DNA from: Sphingomonas sp. BAUL-RG-20F-R05-02
Lineage (GTDB): Bacteria > Pseudomonadota > Alphaproteobacteria > Sphingomonadales > Sphingomonadaceae
Assembly: GCF_022662305.1 (NCBI RefSeq)
Contig: NZ_JAKNQH010000004.1
Span: 124,001 to 188,000, forward strand
DNA length: 64,000 nt
Reading direction: 5' to 3'
Part shown: in pieces, positions 48,101-56,518 of the stretch
Numbering within the stretch: the stretch's first letter is position 1
Layout: the number at the start of each line of letters is the position of its first letter
Notes under the pieces: model-generated
Told to the model about the DNA's origin: nothing
The model's input: the letters and a program-made list of their open reading frames with translations, nothing else
The model's database searches: none
Program-made: the position numbers and the translations under genes

Positions 48101-48540
48101 GCGCCCATGATCTCGCCCGCTTTCAGTTGCTGCGGCATGATCGAGTACTTAACCGGGCCGAAGATCGTCGAATGACAGCCCATCATGAACAGTGCCACGA
48201 ACAGCAGCGGCAGCGACTGGAACCAGAAGCCGGCGAGGCCGATCGCCATGAAGCCGATCTCGGCAGTCTTCACCAGCCGGATCAGCTTTGCCTTGTCCCA
48301 GGCATCAGCAATCTGCCCACCCAGCGCCGAGAACAGGAAATAGGGGAGGATGAACACGCCGGTCGCGATTGTCGCCAGCATTTCCGATTTGGCTGGTTGA
48401 CCGGCGTAGATCGTGAAGTTGGCGAGGAACAGCATCGCGAACTTCAGCACGTTGTCGTTGAACGCGCCGAGGAACTGGACGACGAACAGCGGTCCGAACC
48501 GGCGCTTGGCGAGCAGCGAGAAATCGGGTGCTGACATCAT
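45124..48540 (-). CDS. Fused MFS transporter-PlsC acyltransferase-acyl-ACP ligase (LplT-Aas type)
   Basis: The 1138-residue polypeptide has three parts. Residues 1-430 form a 12-helix MFS domain (RRFGPLFVVQFLGAFNDNVL) similar to the lysophospholipid flippase LplT. Residues about 430-660 are a PlsC acyltransferase with the HxxxxD motif in VVVVNHVSWLDGLLLAVF and FPEGRITVTG. Residues 660-1138 are an AMP-forming ligase (VVLFTSGSEGLPKGVVLTHR, GYGATEAAPVIAVN, WHDTGDIVEIDDAGF). Together they would flip lysophospholipid inward and reacylate it. I prefer ATG 48540 since GGAG lies 5 bp before it. The fusion of all three is known but uncommon compared with separate lplT and aas. A TetR gene is divergent. 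Confidence 0.92.
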   Translation of the reverse strand: MMSAPDFSLLAKRRFGPLFVVQFLGAFNDNVLKFAMLFLANFTIYAGQPAKSEMLATIATGVFILPYFLFSALGGQIADAWDKAKLIRLVKTAEIGFMAIGLAGFWFQSLPLLFVALFMMGCHSTIFGPVKYSIMPQQLKAGEIMGATGVIEAGTFLAILGGQLLAGVVPPWEAGVIATGLAACGLGASLLIPPAPPVRGDVHVDRNPFRSTWRILKTAHDGEGVWLCILGVSWFFAIGAILVSQFPALVTGTLGGAAPVVTLFLLTFSIAVAAGSLFVNRLLAGEVSARYVPVSALLMAGFMVDLWLSTSAYVIHAPNPGMATFVQSAGAWHVLLDLAGISFAGGMFIVPLYAILQTASPPEERSRIIAANNILNAVVTVGVVAVVTVLQMRGTSVPGVIGTLGFATLAVALISCWLLPETVIKAVVRGLLKLLYRVDVQGAENMPQPGERAVVVVNHVSWLDGLLLAVFLPGKPVFAVHTEVTKRWWMAPALKLFRAFPVDPTNPMSAKAMVRSVKEGNTLVIFPEGRITVTGALMKVFDGPGMVADKADAPIVPVRIDGAQFTPFSYLRGKVRLRLFPKINLIVLPPRRFHIEGEMTARQRRAATGRHLYDVMSGMIFATSHIDRTLFAALLDARHLGGAKKPVVEDVKRHPLSYARLVTGSLALGRALEPGTTPGENIGVLLPNVSAAVVTFFGLQATGRVPAMLNYTAGLANLKAACAAAEVRTLVTARAFVEQAKLGAVIEGLVAAGLTVRYLEDVSAGIGTGAKLRALIASHFAERNHRRRRIAPTDPAVVLFTSGSEGLPKGVVLTHRNLLANCAQIGARIDFNGSDIVLNALPVFHSFGLTGGMLLPILSGVKTVLYPNPLHYRIVPALAYDANATILFGTDTFLAGYARMAHNYDFYAMRYVVAGAERVKDETRKAWMEKFGLRILEGYGATEAAPVIAVNTPMHFKTGSVGRLLPNIQSKLDPVPGIDGGGKLSIRGPNIMAGYLKSEQPGVLQPPEGGWHDTGDIVEIDDAGFVSIKGRAKRFAKIGGEMISLPAVEGYAGKLWPDATHAVVTRPDAKKGEQLVLFTTQKDAKAADLQGWGRANGVAELAIPRDIRVVEALPVLGTGKTDYVTMGAMASGETDAKT

Positions 48541-48664
48541 CTTCTCCATGAACGGGCGCGTGTACGTTGCCGACCCACTACCGCCTTCATGATGTCGCAC
48601 ACAAATGAGCGGTGTTCAATATAGAAAATAGACAGCATTCAATTTTTTGCGTAACCTGCACTGC

Positions 48665-49261
48665 ATGGGCCGCAGATCCGATCACAGCCGTGCAGAACTT
48701 GCCGAACTGATCCTGTCCGAGGCGCATGTGCTGATGGCCGAGGTCGGTTTTCAGGCGTTCTCCGCGCGCGAGGTGGCGAAACGGATCGGCTATTCGATCG
48801 GTACGATCTACAATGTCTTCGGCAGTCTCGATCGGCTGGTGCTGGCAGTCAACAGTCGCACCTTCGTCGCCTGGGCCGCGCTGATCCGCGCGCGGCTGGA
48901 TGCGGCCGGGGCGGACCGCGTCGCCGCTCTGGTGGAGGGGTATTTCGATTTCGCCGAGGCTAACCCGCATCTGTGGATGGCGATCTACGATCATCGCCTG
49001 CCGCCCGATGCGCCGTTCCCGGAGGATTACTTCCGCCAGCGCGCGGAATTGACCGGACTGGTCGAAGCGGAGATTGCGGCAATCCTGCCGGCCGGGCAAC
49101 GCGGCGACGCGGCCGCACTGGCGCGCTCGTTGGTGGCGATGGTGCACGGGCATTGCGTGTTCGCGCTTAACGGCACTTTTGCGCTGCTCGGCGAAGCGGA
49201 TGCGCGTGGCGCGGCGCTGGCCCGTGCCCGCGAGGTGCTGGCGGCTTGGGGTAAGGAATAA
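48665..49261 (+). CDS. TetR-family regulator, probably of the divergent acyltransferase gene
   Basis: The 198-residue protein has a TetR helix-turn-helix (AELAELILSEAHVLMAEVG, AREVAKRIGYSIGTIYNVFG) and a C-terminal WHG-type ligand domain (SLVAMVHGHCVFALNGTFAL). It starts at ATG 48665. It is divergent from the fused lysophospholipid gene across a 124-bp AT-rich gap, the normal layout for a TetR repressor acting on its neighbour. The ligand is unknown; an acyl-CoA or fatty acid would fit the context. The gap contains two TTCAAT repeats 25 bp apart but no clean palindrome. Confidence 0.88.
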   Translation: MGRRSDHSRAELAELILSEAHVLMAEVGFQAFSAREVAKRIGYSIGTIYNVFGSLDRLVLAVNSRTFVAWAALIRARLDAAGADRVAALVEGYFDFAEANPHLWMAIYDHRLPPDAPFPEDYFRQRAELTGLVEAEIAAILPAGQRGDAAALARSLVAMVHGHCVFALNGTFALLGEADARGAALARAREVLAAWGKE

Positions 49262-49407
49262 GGCCGCTACCGTGTGCGCCGAGGGCCATGGCAAGTATCG
49301 GAACGGCAGCAGGGTGCACTGCGCTAAGGCGCACAAGCTTTCGTCATCGGCCTCCGGGCTGCCATTGCCAAGCGTGGCATTGCCCGATGCGAACGCGCAA
49401 ACAAAGA

Positions 49408-49431
49408 CGGCGGCGGATTGCTCCGCCGCCG
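49408..49431 (-). terminator. Rho-independent terminator of degP
   Basis: A perfect 10-bp stem (CGGCGGCGGA with TCCGCCGCCG) and a 4-base loop lie 26 bp after the degP stop on the minus strand and are followed by TCTTTGTTTG. It also sits downstream of the tetR gene on the other strand. Confidence 0.85.
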
Positions 49432-49456
49432 CTTGATCCGCCGCTGACAGCAGGCG

Positions 49457-51001
49457 TTACTTCTTCAGCTTGATCGCAACGAACAGCGCCGGCAACCGCG
49501 CACGCTGGATATAGAGCGCGACCTGCTCGCGACCTTCGCGCTTGGCCTGTGCCACCACCGCCGCCAGTGCGGCCGGCGTCGACGTCGGCGTGCCGTTAGC
49601 GGAGATGATGACGTCGCCACGCTTCAGCTTCTGGCCAGCGTCGCTCGACGGATCGGTTGATGCGATCACCACGCCCTGCACCGACGAATCGATGCCGAGG
49701 CTGCGGCCGATCTGCGGCGTCAGGGTCTGCACCGTCACGCCGAGCGCGTTCGCGGACGCCGATTGCGTGCCCTGCTGGCCGTTGTCGTCACCACCCAGCG
49801 CGTCGTCATCGTCACCGTCCGACACCTTGGCGGCGAGCACGTCCTCGGATGGACGGGTGCCGATCATCGCGGTGATCGTCATCGGCTTGCCCTGACGGAT
49901 GATGCCGATCGGCGTGCGCGTACCGGGCGTGATGTTGGCGACCAGATAGCTGAGCGACTGATCGGGCGTGACGTCCTTGCCGTCCACGCTCGTCACCACG
50001 TCACCAACCTTGAGCCCGGCCTTGGCCGCCGCTTCGTTCGGCTCGATCGACCGGATGATCTCGCCATGGTTCTTCTGGAGGCCCAGCGCCGAGGCAATAT
50101 CGTCGTCGAGCGGCTGTGGGCCGACGCCGAGATAGCCGCGCGCGATCTTGGTGCCCTTCATCAGCTTGTCGATGACGGGCTTTGCATCCTCCGCCGGAAT
50201 CGCGAAACCGATGCCGATATTGCCACCCGACTGGCCGGCGTAGATCTGCGAGTTGATGCCGATCACCGCACCCGTCATGTCGAACATCGGGCCACCGGAG
50301 TTGCCCTGGTTGATCGCCGCGTCGGTCTGGATGAAGCGGTCATACGCGCCGCCACCCGTGACGCGGTGCAGCGCCGACACAATGCCTGCGGTCACGGTCG
50401 AGCCGATACCGAACGGATTGCCGATCGCGATTACCCAATCGCCGACGCGCGCGCGGCTGGAGTCGCCGAACTTGACGAAGGGCAGGTTGGTCGCGTCGAT
50501 CTTGAGCAGCGCGAGATCCGACGTCGGATCGCGACCGATTAGCTTTGCCTTATACTCCTTGCGGTCAATCATGATCGCGGTGATCGAATCGACCGTCGCG
50601 CCCTTCGCGCCAGGCGCAACGACGTGATTGTTGGTGACGATATAGCCGTCCGGCGAAATGATGAAGCCCGAACCCAGCGACGTGGCTTCGCGCGTCTGCG
50701 GCGTGCCGCCACCGCCGCCCTGGCCACCGCCCATCTGCCCGAACAGGTCGCCGAACGGCGTGCCCGCGAACGGGTTAGCGGGCTGTTCGACCTTGATATG
50801 CTGGCTGGTCGAGATGTTGACGACCGCCGGCTGAAGCTTCGCGACCATGTCCGCGAAGCTCATCGGCGCACCGGCGCGCGGAGCAGTGGCGGCAATCGCG
50901 CCCGGCTCGTTCTGCGCGGTCTGCGCAGGCGGCTCTAGCGCGACGGCGGCAGCGGTGCCGCTGAGAAGGATGGCAGCAGTGATGGCATATGCGTATCGCA
51001 C
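49457..51001 (-). CDS. degP: Periplasmic serine protease/chaperone of the DegP/MucD family
   Basis: The 514-residue protease has a signal peptide (MRYAYAITAAILLSGTAAAV), a Gly-rich loop, a trypsin-like domain with the triad His in VTNNHVVAPG, Asp in PTSDLALLKID and Ser in GNSGGPMFD, and two PDZ domains (about 280-370 and 420-505). It degrades or refolds damaged periplasmic proteins. I start at GTG 51001, which follows GGAAGGA; the open frame upstream would spoil the signal peptide. It follows hflK-hflC after 113 bp on the same strand. Confidence 0.94.
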   Translation of the reverse strand: MRYAYAITAAILLSGTAAAVALEPPAQTAQNEPGAIAATAPRAGAPMSFADMVAKLQPAVVNISTSQHIKVEQPANPFAGTPFGDLFGQMGGGQGGGGGTPQTREATSLGSGFIISPDGYIVTNNHVVAPGAKGATVDSITAIMIDRKEYKAKLIGRDPTSDLALLKIDATNLPFVKFGDSSRARVGDWVIAIGNPFGIGSTVTAGIVSALHRVTGGGAYDRFIQTDAAINQGNSGGPMFDMTGAVIGINSQIYAGQSGGNIGIGFAIPAEDAKPVIDKLMKGTKIARGYLGVGPQPLDDDIASALGLQKNHGEIIRSIEPNEAAAKAGLKVGDVVTSVDGKDVTPDQSLSYLVANITPGTRTPIGIIRQGKPMTITAMIGTRPSEDVLAAKVSDGDDDDALGGDDNGQQGTQSASANALGVTVQTLTPQIGRSLGIDSSVQGVVIASTDPSSDAGQKLKRGDVIISANGTPTSTPAALAAVVAQAKREGREQVALYIQRARLPALFVAIKLKK

Positions 51002-51093
51002 GTGGATTGATTCCTTCCGGGTGCCTTGGTTGGGCAACGCGCCGACCTTAACGAAAGTTGCTGAACGGTGATTGAATATGAACGGGCTGAAAG

Positions 51094-51116
51094 GAGGTTT
51101 TCCAGAGATAAACCTC
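51094..51116 (-). terminator. Small hairpin at the end of hflC
   Basis: GAGGTTT and AAACCTC enclose a 9-base loop and overlap the first base or two of the hflC stop on the minus strand. The stem is only 7 bp and no T-run follows, so it may only attenuate read-through into degP. Confidence 0.4.
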
Positions 51117-51978
51117 AGCGGTGCCCCTGGAACTCCTTGAGGTAGGCGTTGTCGGGTGACAGCACCATCGACGTCTGGCCCTTGGCGGTATCGCCGAAGG
51201 TGTAACGATACGACTGCATCGCGCGGTAGAAGTCGTAGAAGTCGGGATCCTTGTTGAAGCTTTCGGCGTAGATCTGCGCGGCGCGCGCATCCGCTTCGGC
51301 GCTGATGATCTGGGCGGTCTGCTGGCCCTTCGCCTGAATGGTCAGCGCCTCCTGTTCGCGCGCGGTCTTCATCCGATCGAGCGCGCTTTGCAGCGGGGCA
51401 CCGTCCGGCAGGTCGGCATGTTTGATGCGGACATCGACGATCTGCACGCCGTATTGCGCGGCAAGACGTTGCAACCCGACCTGGATATTCTCCATCACCT
51501 GCCCGCGTTCCGGGCTCAGCATCGCCGCGAACGGACGCTTGCCGAGTTCGTTGCGCAAAGCGGAGCTGAACAACGGCTGGAGTTGGTCGATCACGCGCTG
51601 TTCGGTCACGGAACTGCTGCCGGTCGACACCACCGCCTTCAGCGGATCGACAATGCGGAAGCGCGCATACGCATCGACCTCAAGCCGCAACTGGTCGGTC
51701 GAGAGCACCGGCTGGTTTTCAAGATCGACGTCGAGCACGCGCTTGTCGACCCACACGATGCGGTCGATGAACGGGATGCGCGCGATCAGGCCGGCGCCCG
51801 AGCGGCCGAACACTTCGTTCGGCTGCCAGCGGTTGATCGCACCGCCGACCGGCTGCTCGAACCGGAGGATCACCGCCTGCTTGGTTTCCGGCACGATCGC
51901 GAATGTGCTGGCGAGCAGGATCAGCACGAGCAGGACAACGATGCTGATCGCGATCGGATTGCGAAGCGACGGGGTCAC
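51115..51978 (-). CDS. hflC: FtsH protease modulator HflC
   Basis: The 287-residue protein has an N-terminal membrane helix (PIAISIVVLLVLILLASTFAIV) followed by an SPFH/band-7 domain (AVILRFEQPVGGAINRWQPN, TQLRLEVDAYARFRIVDPL-like) and a coiled coil (RMKTAREQEALTIQAKGQQT). With HflK it forms a large cage around FtsH and limits its degradation of membrane proteins. Its start overlaps the hflK stop (ATGA). The C-terminus ends with PDNAYLKEFQGHR. Confidence 0.96.
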   Translation of the reverse strand: MTPSLRNPIAISIVVLLVLILLASTFAIVPETKQAVILRFEQPVGGAINRWQPNEVFGRSGAGLIARIPFIDRIVWVDKRVLDVDLENQPVLSTDQLRLEVDAYARFRIVDPLKAVVSTGSSSVTEQRVIDQLQPLFSSALRNELGKRPFAAMLSPERGQVMENIQVGLQRLAAQYGVQIVDVRIKHADLPDGAPLQSALDRMKTAREQEALTIQAKGQQTAQIISAEADARAAQIYAESFNKDPDFYDFYRAMQSYRYTFGDTAKGQTSMVLSPDNAYLKEFQGHR

Positions 51979-53111
51979 TGGGCGTCTCCCTGCACGGGGG
52001 CGGGGGTTTGCGCGGGCTGCGTCTGCGCATCTGGCGCGCGGCGCACGGCACCAGGCAGCGGCAGGTACGGCACGACGCCGGGCGCCTCGACGATCGTCTT
52101 GTCGCTGTGCGCCATCACCTGTTCCATCGTCTCGTAATACATGCGCTTGCGGGTCACTTCCGGTGCGAGCTTATATTGTGCGTAGATCACATCGAACGAG
52201 GCGGCCTCGCCCTGCGCGCGCGCAAGGATCTGCTGCGCATAGCCGCGCGCCTTGTTGATGTTGCCCTGCGCCTCCTGCTGCGCGGCGGACACCTTCTTGA
52301 ATGCGTCGCTCACCTGCTCGGGCGGTTGCGCGCCCTTGATCGCGACACCCTGGATGTGGATGCCGGCATTGTAGCTGTCGAGAATCGACTGCATGTTCTG
52401 CTGGACCTTCACCTCCATCGCGCCACGACCGGAGCCGATCGCGTCGTCAAGCGTGGAGGTCGCCAGCACCGCACGCATTGCGCTTTCGGCGGTGGCGCGC
52501 AGCGTGGATTTCGGATCGGCGATCTGGAAGACGTAATCCTGCGGGTTGCTGATGTCCCAGCGCACCGAATAATTGACGTCGACCACGTTCTGGTCGCCGG
52601 TCAGCATCAGGTTCTCGCCACCGTTCTCCGGGAAGGTGTCGGTCTTGATCTCGCGCACGTCGACCTTCATCACCGAATTGAACGGTGCCGGCAGCGTCAG
52701 GCGGATACCGGGTTCGAGCGTGCCGGCATAGCGACCGAAGAACGTTACCACCGCGCGCTGTTGCGGGCCGATCGCGTGGATCGAGGTAAAGGCGATCCAC
52801 ATCACCACGATGATCGCCACGCCGATCAGCCACAGCGTGCCGGCATTCGGCGTACCGGGGATGCGCGGCCGGCCGCTTCCGTCCGAACCGCCGCCACCGC
52901 CGCCACGCGCGCGCTTGATGAACTCGTCGAGCGCGCTCGGACCGGGGATGCGCCGGCCGCCATTGCCACCGGGCTGCGGTGCCCACGGGTTGCGGGGGCC
53001 ATCACCGCCAGAACCGGAGCCGCCGCCCGAACCGGAGCCGCTGCCCCAAGGGTTCTTCTCTTCGGCGTGGAGGGATGTGGGACGCTGGAACCAGCCCGTC
53101 AGGATCGTCAT
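51975..53111 (-). CDS. hflK: FtsH protease modulator HflK
   Basis: The 378-residue protein has the typical Gly/Pro-rich cytoplasmic N-terminus (NPWGSGSGSGGG), a membrane helix (WLIGVAIIVVMWIAFTSIHA), an SPFH domain (AIGPQQRAVVTFFGRYAGTL, VDVREIKTDTF) and a coiled coil. It partners with HflC in the same operon. An Ala/Pro/Gln-rich tail (QTQPAQTPAPVQGDAQ) ends the protein. The intergenic space to the divergent mrp gene is 73 bp and should hold both promoters. Confidence 0.96.
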   Translation of the reverse strand: MTILTGWFQRPTSLHAEEKNPWGSGSGSGGGSGSGGDGPRNPWAPQPGGNGGRRIPGPSALDEFIKRARGGGGGGSDGSGRPRIPGTPNAGTLWLIGVAIIVVMWIAFTSIHAIGPQQRAVVTFFGRYAGTLEPGIRLTLPAPFNSVMKVDVREIKTDTFPENGGENLMLTGDQNVVDVNYSVRWDISNPQDYVFQIADPKSTLRATAESAMRAVLATSTLDDAIGSGRGAMEVKVQQNMQSILDSYNAGIHIQGVAIKGAQPPEQVSDAFKKVSAAQQEAQGNINKARGYAQQILARAQGEAASFDVIYAQYKLAPEVTRKRMYYETMEQVMAHSDKTIVEAPGVVPYLPLPGAVRRAPDAQTQPAQTPAPVQGDAQ

Positions 53112-53184
53112 ATCTTCACTCTATAGGTATGCCTGCCGGTGAAAAATAGTGCCAAGCGGCCGGAACGACCCTATCTGCGCAACG

Positions 53185-54150
53185 ATGACCGATCCAGCCC
53201 AGTTAGAAGCCGCCCTGTCGCCCGTCGCCGGCACCCGCGCCACCGCTCGGATCGAGGGTTCGCGCGCCAGCATCATCCTCGACGTCAGCGGGCTCGACGC
53301 GAGCGAACATGATCCTCTCGAAGCACGCGTCCGCGCCGCCGCGTTGACGGTGCCAGGTATCGAGACGGTGCGCGTCGCGCTCACCAGCCAGCGCACCCGG
53401 CGGCTGTCGATCGCGGTGGCGAGTGGCAAGGGCGGGGTGGGCAAGTCCACCGTGTCGGCCAATCTCGCGATCGGGCTGAAGGCGCGCGGACGGCGGGTCG
53501 GGCTGGTCGATGCCGATATCTACGGTCCCTCCCAGCCGCGGCTGATGCGGGTCGAGGGCAGCAAGCCGACCGCGCGCGACAAGGTGCTGCAACCGGTTTC
53601 GACCCCGTATGGCGTACCGCTGCTGTCGATGGGTCAACTCGTCGCCGCCGATCAGGCGATCGCGTGGCGCGGGCCGATGGCGGCGGGTGCGCTCGGGCAA
53701 CTGGTCGATGCCAATTGGGGTGATGCCGATACGTTGGTCCTCGATCTGCCGCCCGGCACCGGCGACGTGCAGCTCACCATGATACAGAAGCACCGCCCGG
53801 CCGGCGCGGTGATCGTCTCTACGCCCCAGGATCTCGCGTTGATCGATGCGCGCCGTGCGATCGATCTGTTCCAGAAGGCCGGCATCCCGATCATCGGCCT
53901 GATCGAGAACATGGCCGGTTATGCCTGCCCGCATTGCGGCGAGGTATCCGATCCGTTCGGGCAGGGCGGTGCCGAGGCGGCGGCGCGGGAACTCGGCATC
54001 GCGTTTCTCGGTCGCATCCCGCTCGACATCGCGATCCGCACCGGCTCCGATGCAGGGCTGCCGCCCGCGGCCGGGAACGGTCCGGAAGGCGCGGCGTTCG
54101 CCCCGATAGCCGATGCTGTGGCACGCTGGATCGAGACGGAGGGACGCTAA
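53185..54150 (+). CDS. mrp: Mrp/ApbC Fe-S cluster carrier ATPase
   Basis: The 321-residue protein has a short N-terminal domain (residues 1-75, reduced form of the FeS-assembly-P domain) and a P-loop domain with VASGKGGVGKSTVSANLAIG (deviant Walker A), VDADIYGPSQPRL, and the cluster-binding CxxC in GYACPHCGEVSD. It delivers Fe-S clusters to target enzymes. The start is ATG 53185. The stop overlaps the CoA-binding protein gene by one base, so the two are coupled. A Fe-S client, class I fumarase, is elsewhere in this window. Confidence 0.95.
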   Translation: MTDPAQLEAALSPVAGTRATARIEGSRASIILDVSGLDASEHDPLEARVRAAALTVPGIETVRVALTSQRTRRLSIAVASGKGGVGKSTVSANLAIGLKARGRRVGLVDADIYGPSQPRLMRVEGSKPTARDKVLQPVSTPYGVPLLSMGQLVAADQAIAWRGPMAAGALGQLVDANWGDADTLVLDLPPGTGDVQLTMIQKHRPAGAVIVSTPQDLALIDARRAIDLFQKAGIPIIGLIENMAGYACPHCGEVSDPFGQGGAEAAARELGIAFLGRIPLDIAIRTGSDAGLPPAAGNGPEGAAFAPIADAVARWIETEGR

Positions 54151-54578
54151 TGCCGATCACCGATGATGCCGGGATCAAGGCGCTGCTCGAAGAAACGCGC
54201 ACCATCGCACTGGTCGGCGCGTCCGACCGGCCGAGCCGCCCGTCCTGGGGCGTGATGAAGCGGTTGCAGGATCACGGCTACCGTGTGATTCCCGTCAATC
54301 CGCAGATCACCGGCGAGCATGTCCACGGCGAGTTCGTGTTCCGCGATCTCGATCAGCTCGGCGATCCGATCGACATTGTCGACATCTTCCGCAATTCGGC
54401 GGCGGCTGGCGACGTGGTGGACGATGCGATCCGCATCGGCGCGAAGGCGGTGTGGATGCAGATCGGCGTCGTCAACGAAGCCGCCGCTGCGCGTGCCGAG
54501 GCGGCTGGGCTGAAAGTTGTGATGGATCGCTGCCCCGCGATCGACATTCCCCGGCTCGGTGTCGCGCGCATCGGGTGA
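54150..54578 (+). CDS. CoA-binding protein (YccU type)
   Basis: The 142-residue Rossmann-fold protein has IALVGASDRPSRPSWGVMKR and PVNPQITGEHVHGEFVFRDL, the pattern of the small CoA_binding_2 proteins such as YccU. It probably binds a CoA-type or dinucleotide ligand; no reaction is known. The Cys in MDRCPAIDIPRL is the conserved C-terminal one. The ATG overlaps the stop of mrp (TAATG). Many alphaproteobacteria place it among unrelated metabolic genes, so a link with mrp is only positional. Confidence 0.88.
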   Translation: MPITDDAGIKALLEETRTIALVGASDRPSRPSWGVMKRLQDHGYRVIPVNPQITGEHVHGEFVFRDLDQLGDPIDIVDIFRNSAAAGDVVDDAIRIGAKAVWMQIGVVNEAAAARAEAAGLKVVMDRCPAIDIPRLGVARIG

Positions 54579-54801
54579 GGAAACAGCACCCTGATCTACC
54601 TATAGCCTAGGCGTGACGGTGAAGTGGAACCGTCGTCACGCTTATGGATGAGCGTTGGTTCGTTCCCTCTGCCGCCGTGTTCGATCATCGTGGCGATAGC
54701 ATCCTCAAAACAGGGCGTAGCCGCGCGCTGATGCATCATAGCAACGCGTTGCCGACGGCTTGACCTCGCGTCGGGCGCCGGTATCCTCACATCCTTGACC
54801 G

Positions 54802-55167
54802 ATGATCGCCGGGGTTACGATGGTAACTGCGCTCCTGCTTGTGCTGCTCGACGCACCCGCCATGGCGGCGGAGACACGATACCGTGCGATGACCAGCGCC
54901 ACGCCTGCATGTTCGCACCCCGATGGCGACGACGTGGTGGTCTGCGGCCGGCGAAGCGCCGATCGCTATCGCGCGCCGCTGGTGGTGCATGATGCGGGCG
55001 ATCCGATGTACGAAGGCGTGCCCGCCGAACGCGAACGGCTGTTCGCCAGAACCGACAATTGCCAGGAAAAGTCTCTTTTCCTCGTCGGTTGCGGTTCGGC
55101 TGGCGTAAAGGCGACGGTCGGCGCGGGCGGCGTTCACGTCGCAGGTGAGCGGGCGCTGGCGCCCTAG
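54802..55167 (+). CDS. Hypothetical secreted protein
   Basis: The 121-residue product has a signal peptide (MIAGVTMVTALLLVLLDAPAMA) and then a short motif DDVVVCGRRSADRYRAPLVV that I associate with small exported proteins of sphingomonads; their function is not known. Three further Cys (SHPDGDD... with ACSH, DNCQEK, VGCGSAG) suggest disulfides. It ends 3 bp before the convergent homoserine dehydrogenase gene. The start is supported by the signal sequence rather than by a clear Shine-Dalgarno. Confidence 0.6.
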   Translation: MIAGVTMVTALLLVLLDAPAMAAETRYRAMTSATPACSHPDGDDVVVCGRRSADRYRAPLVVHDAGDPMYEGVPAERERLFARTDNCQEKSLFLVGCGSAGVKATVGAGGVHVAGERALAP

Positions 55168-55170
55168 CGT

Positions 55171-56457
55171 CTACTCGAGAATGTGCATCCACAGCGGCTG
55201 GCCGGTCAGGCTCTGCGAACCCCGCAGCCGCTCCAGTGCCTGCGCAACCGCACGTTCAGGCGCTTCATGCGTGACGATCGCGACCAGCACGCTGCCATCG
55301 ACGTTCGCCCCGCGCTGGATAAGGCTTTCGATCGACACGCCCGCATCGCGCATCGCTGCGGCGATTTCCGCCAGGACGCCCACCTTGTCCGCTACCGCGA
55401 ACCGCACGTAGGAGCGCCCGTGCCGCTCGCCCGGGTCGGCCGGCGCTTGTGCGGCCAGTGCCGAGGATGGCATCGCGAAGGCCGGGCCGAACTCACCGCG
55501 CGCGATGTCGATCAGGTCGGCGACCACGGCGCTCGCGGTGGGGCCGTCGCCCGCGCCCGCGCCCTGGAACAGCAGCCGGCCGACGTAATTGCCCTCCGCC
55601 ACCACCGCGTTGGTCGCGCCGGTGACATGCGCGAGCGGGTGGCTGACCGGGACGAGATGCGGGTGCACGCGCTGGAACAGGCCACCCGCGGAATGGTCCG
55701 CTACCCCCAGCAAGCGCACGCGGTAGCCGAGCGCCGCCGCCTCGGCGATATCGGCGGCGAGGACGTGGCGGATGCCGCTTGCCTGCACGTCCGCAAACGC
55801 CGGTTGCGTGCCGAACGCAATGCTGGCGAGGATCGACAGCTTGTGCGCGGCATCGATGCCGTCGATGTCGAACGTCGGATCGGCTTCGGCATAACCGAGC
55901 GCCTGCGCCTCGGCGAGCACGTCGGCGAAGTCGCGACCTTCCGCCTCCATCTTCGACAGGATGAAGTTGCAGGTGCCGTTGAGGATGCCGTAAACCCGGC
56001 CGATCTCGTTGGCGGCGGCACCTTCGCGCAAGCCTTTGATGACCGGTATGCCACCTGCGACCGCCGCTTCGAACTTCAGCGCGACGCCAGCCTGCTCGGC
56101 GGCTCCGGCCAGCTCCAGCCCGTGATGCGCGATCATCGCCTTGTTTGCCGTCACGAAGCCCTTGCCCGCCGCCAGCGTGCGCCGTGCAAGCGTGAGGGCG
56201 GGACCGTCCGAACCGCCGACCAGCTCGACCACCACATCAACCTCGCGCGCGGCGAGTTCCGTCGTATCGTCGACCCATTCGAACCGGGAAATATCGGCAC
56301 CGCGATCTTTGCCGCGATCCCGCGCAGAGACCGCGACGATCTCGATCGGCCGCCCCGCGCGCCGGGCGATCAACGCACCGTTTTCGTCGAGCAGGCGGAT
56401 GACGCCGCCGCCGACGGTGCCGAGGCCAGCGAGCGCGATACGGAGCGGTTGGGTCAT
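55171..56457 (-). CDS. hom: Homoserine dehydrogenase
   Basis: The 428-residue enzyme reduces aspartate semialdehyde to homoserine for threonine and methionine synthesis. It has the NAD(P) motif IALAGLGTVGGGVIRLL, the catalytic segment YGILNGTCNFILSKMEAEG, the AEADPTFDIDGIDAAHKLSI region with the active-site Lys, and a C-terminal ACT domain (about 350-425) that normally senses threonine. Length is usual. It is monocistronic, with a 60-bp gap to the oxygenase gene upstream. Confidence 0.96.
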   Translation of the reverse strand: MTQPLRIALAGLGTVGGGVIRLLDENGALIARRAGRPIEIVAVSARDRGKDRGADISRFEWVDDTTELAAREVDVVVELVGGSDGPALTLARRTLAAGKGFVTANKAMIAHHGLELAGAAEQAGVALKFEAAVAGGIPVIKGLREGAAANEIGRVYGILNGTCNFILSKMEAEGRDFADVLAEAQALGYAEADPTFDIDGIDAAHKLSILASIAFGTQPAFADVQASGIRHVLAADIAEAAALGYRVRLLGVADHSAGGLFQRVHPHLVPVSHPLAHVTGATNAVVAEGNYVGRLLFQGAGAGDGPTASAVVADLIDIARGEFGPAFAMPSSALAAQAPADPGERHGRSYVRFAVADKVGVLAEIAAAMRDAGVSIESLIQRGANVDGSVLVAIVTHEAPERAVAQALERLRGSQSLTGQPLWMHILE

Positions 56458-56518
56458 GCGTCTCTTTCTTCGGAGTCTCGGCGCCTTTAGCCAGCGTCCG
56501 GATCGCGGAACAAGCCGG

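Noticed and set aside
45097..48534. Very long open frame (over 1100 codons) on the plus strand
   Set aside because: It is antisense to the fused MFS-PlsC-ligase gene; its His/Arg/Asp-rich product is typical of a high-GC shadow frame and no domain can be seen.
53165..53200. GGAAC just before mrp
   Set aside because: No CGTT-like box follows at 16-17 bp.
54611..54641. 8-bp hairpin (GCGTGACG/CGTCACGC) after the CoA-binding protein gene
   Set aside because: The loop is long and no T-run follows, so I do not list it as a terminator.
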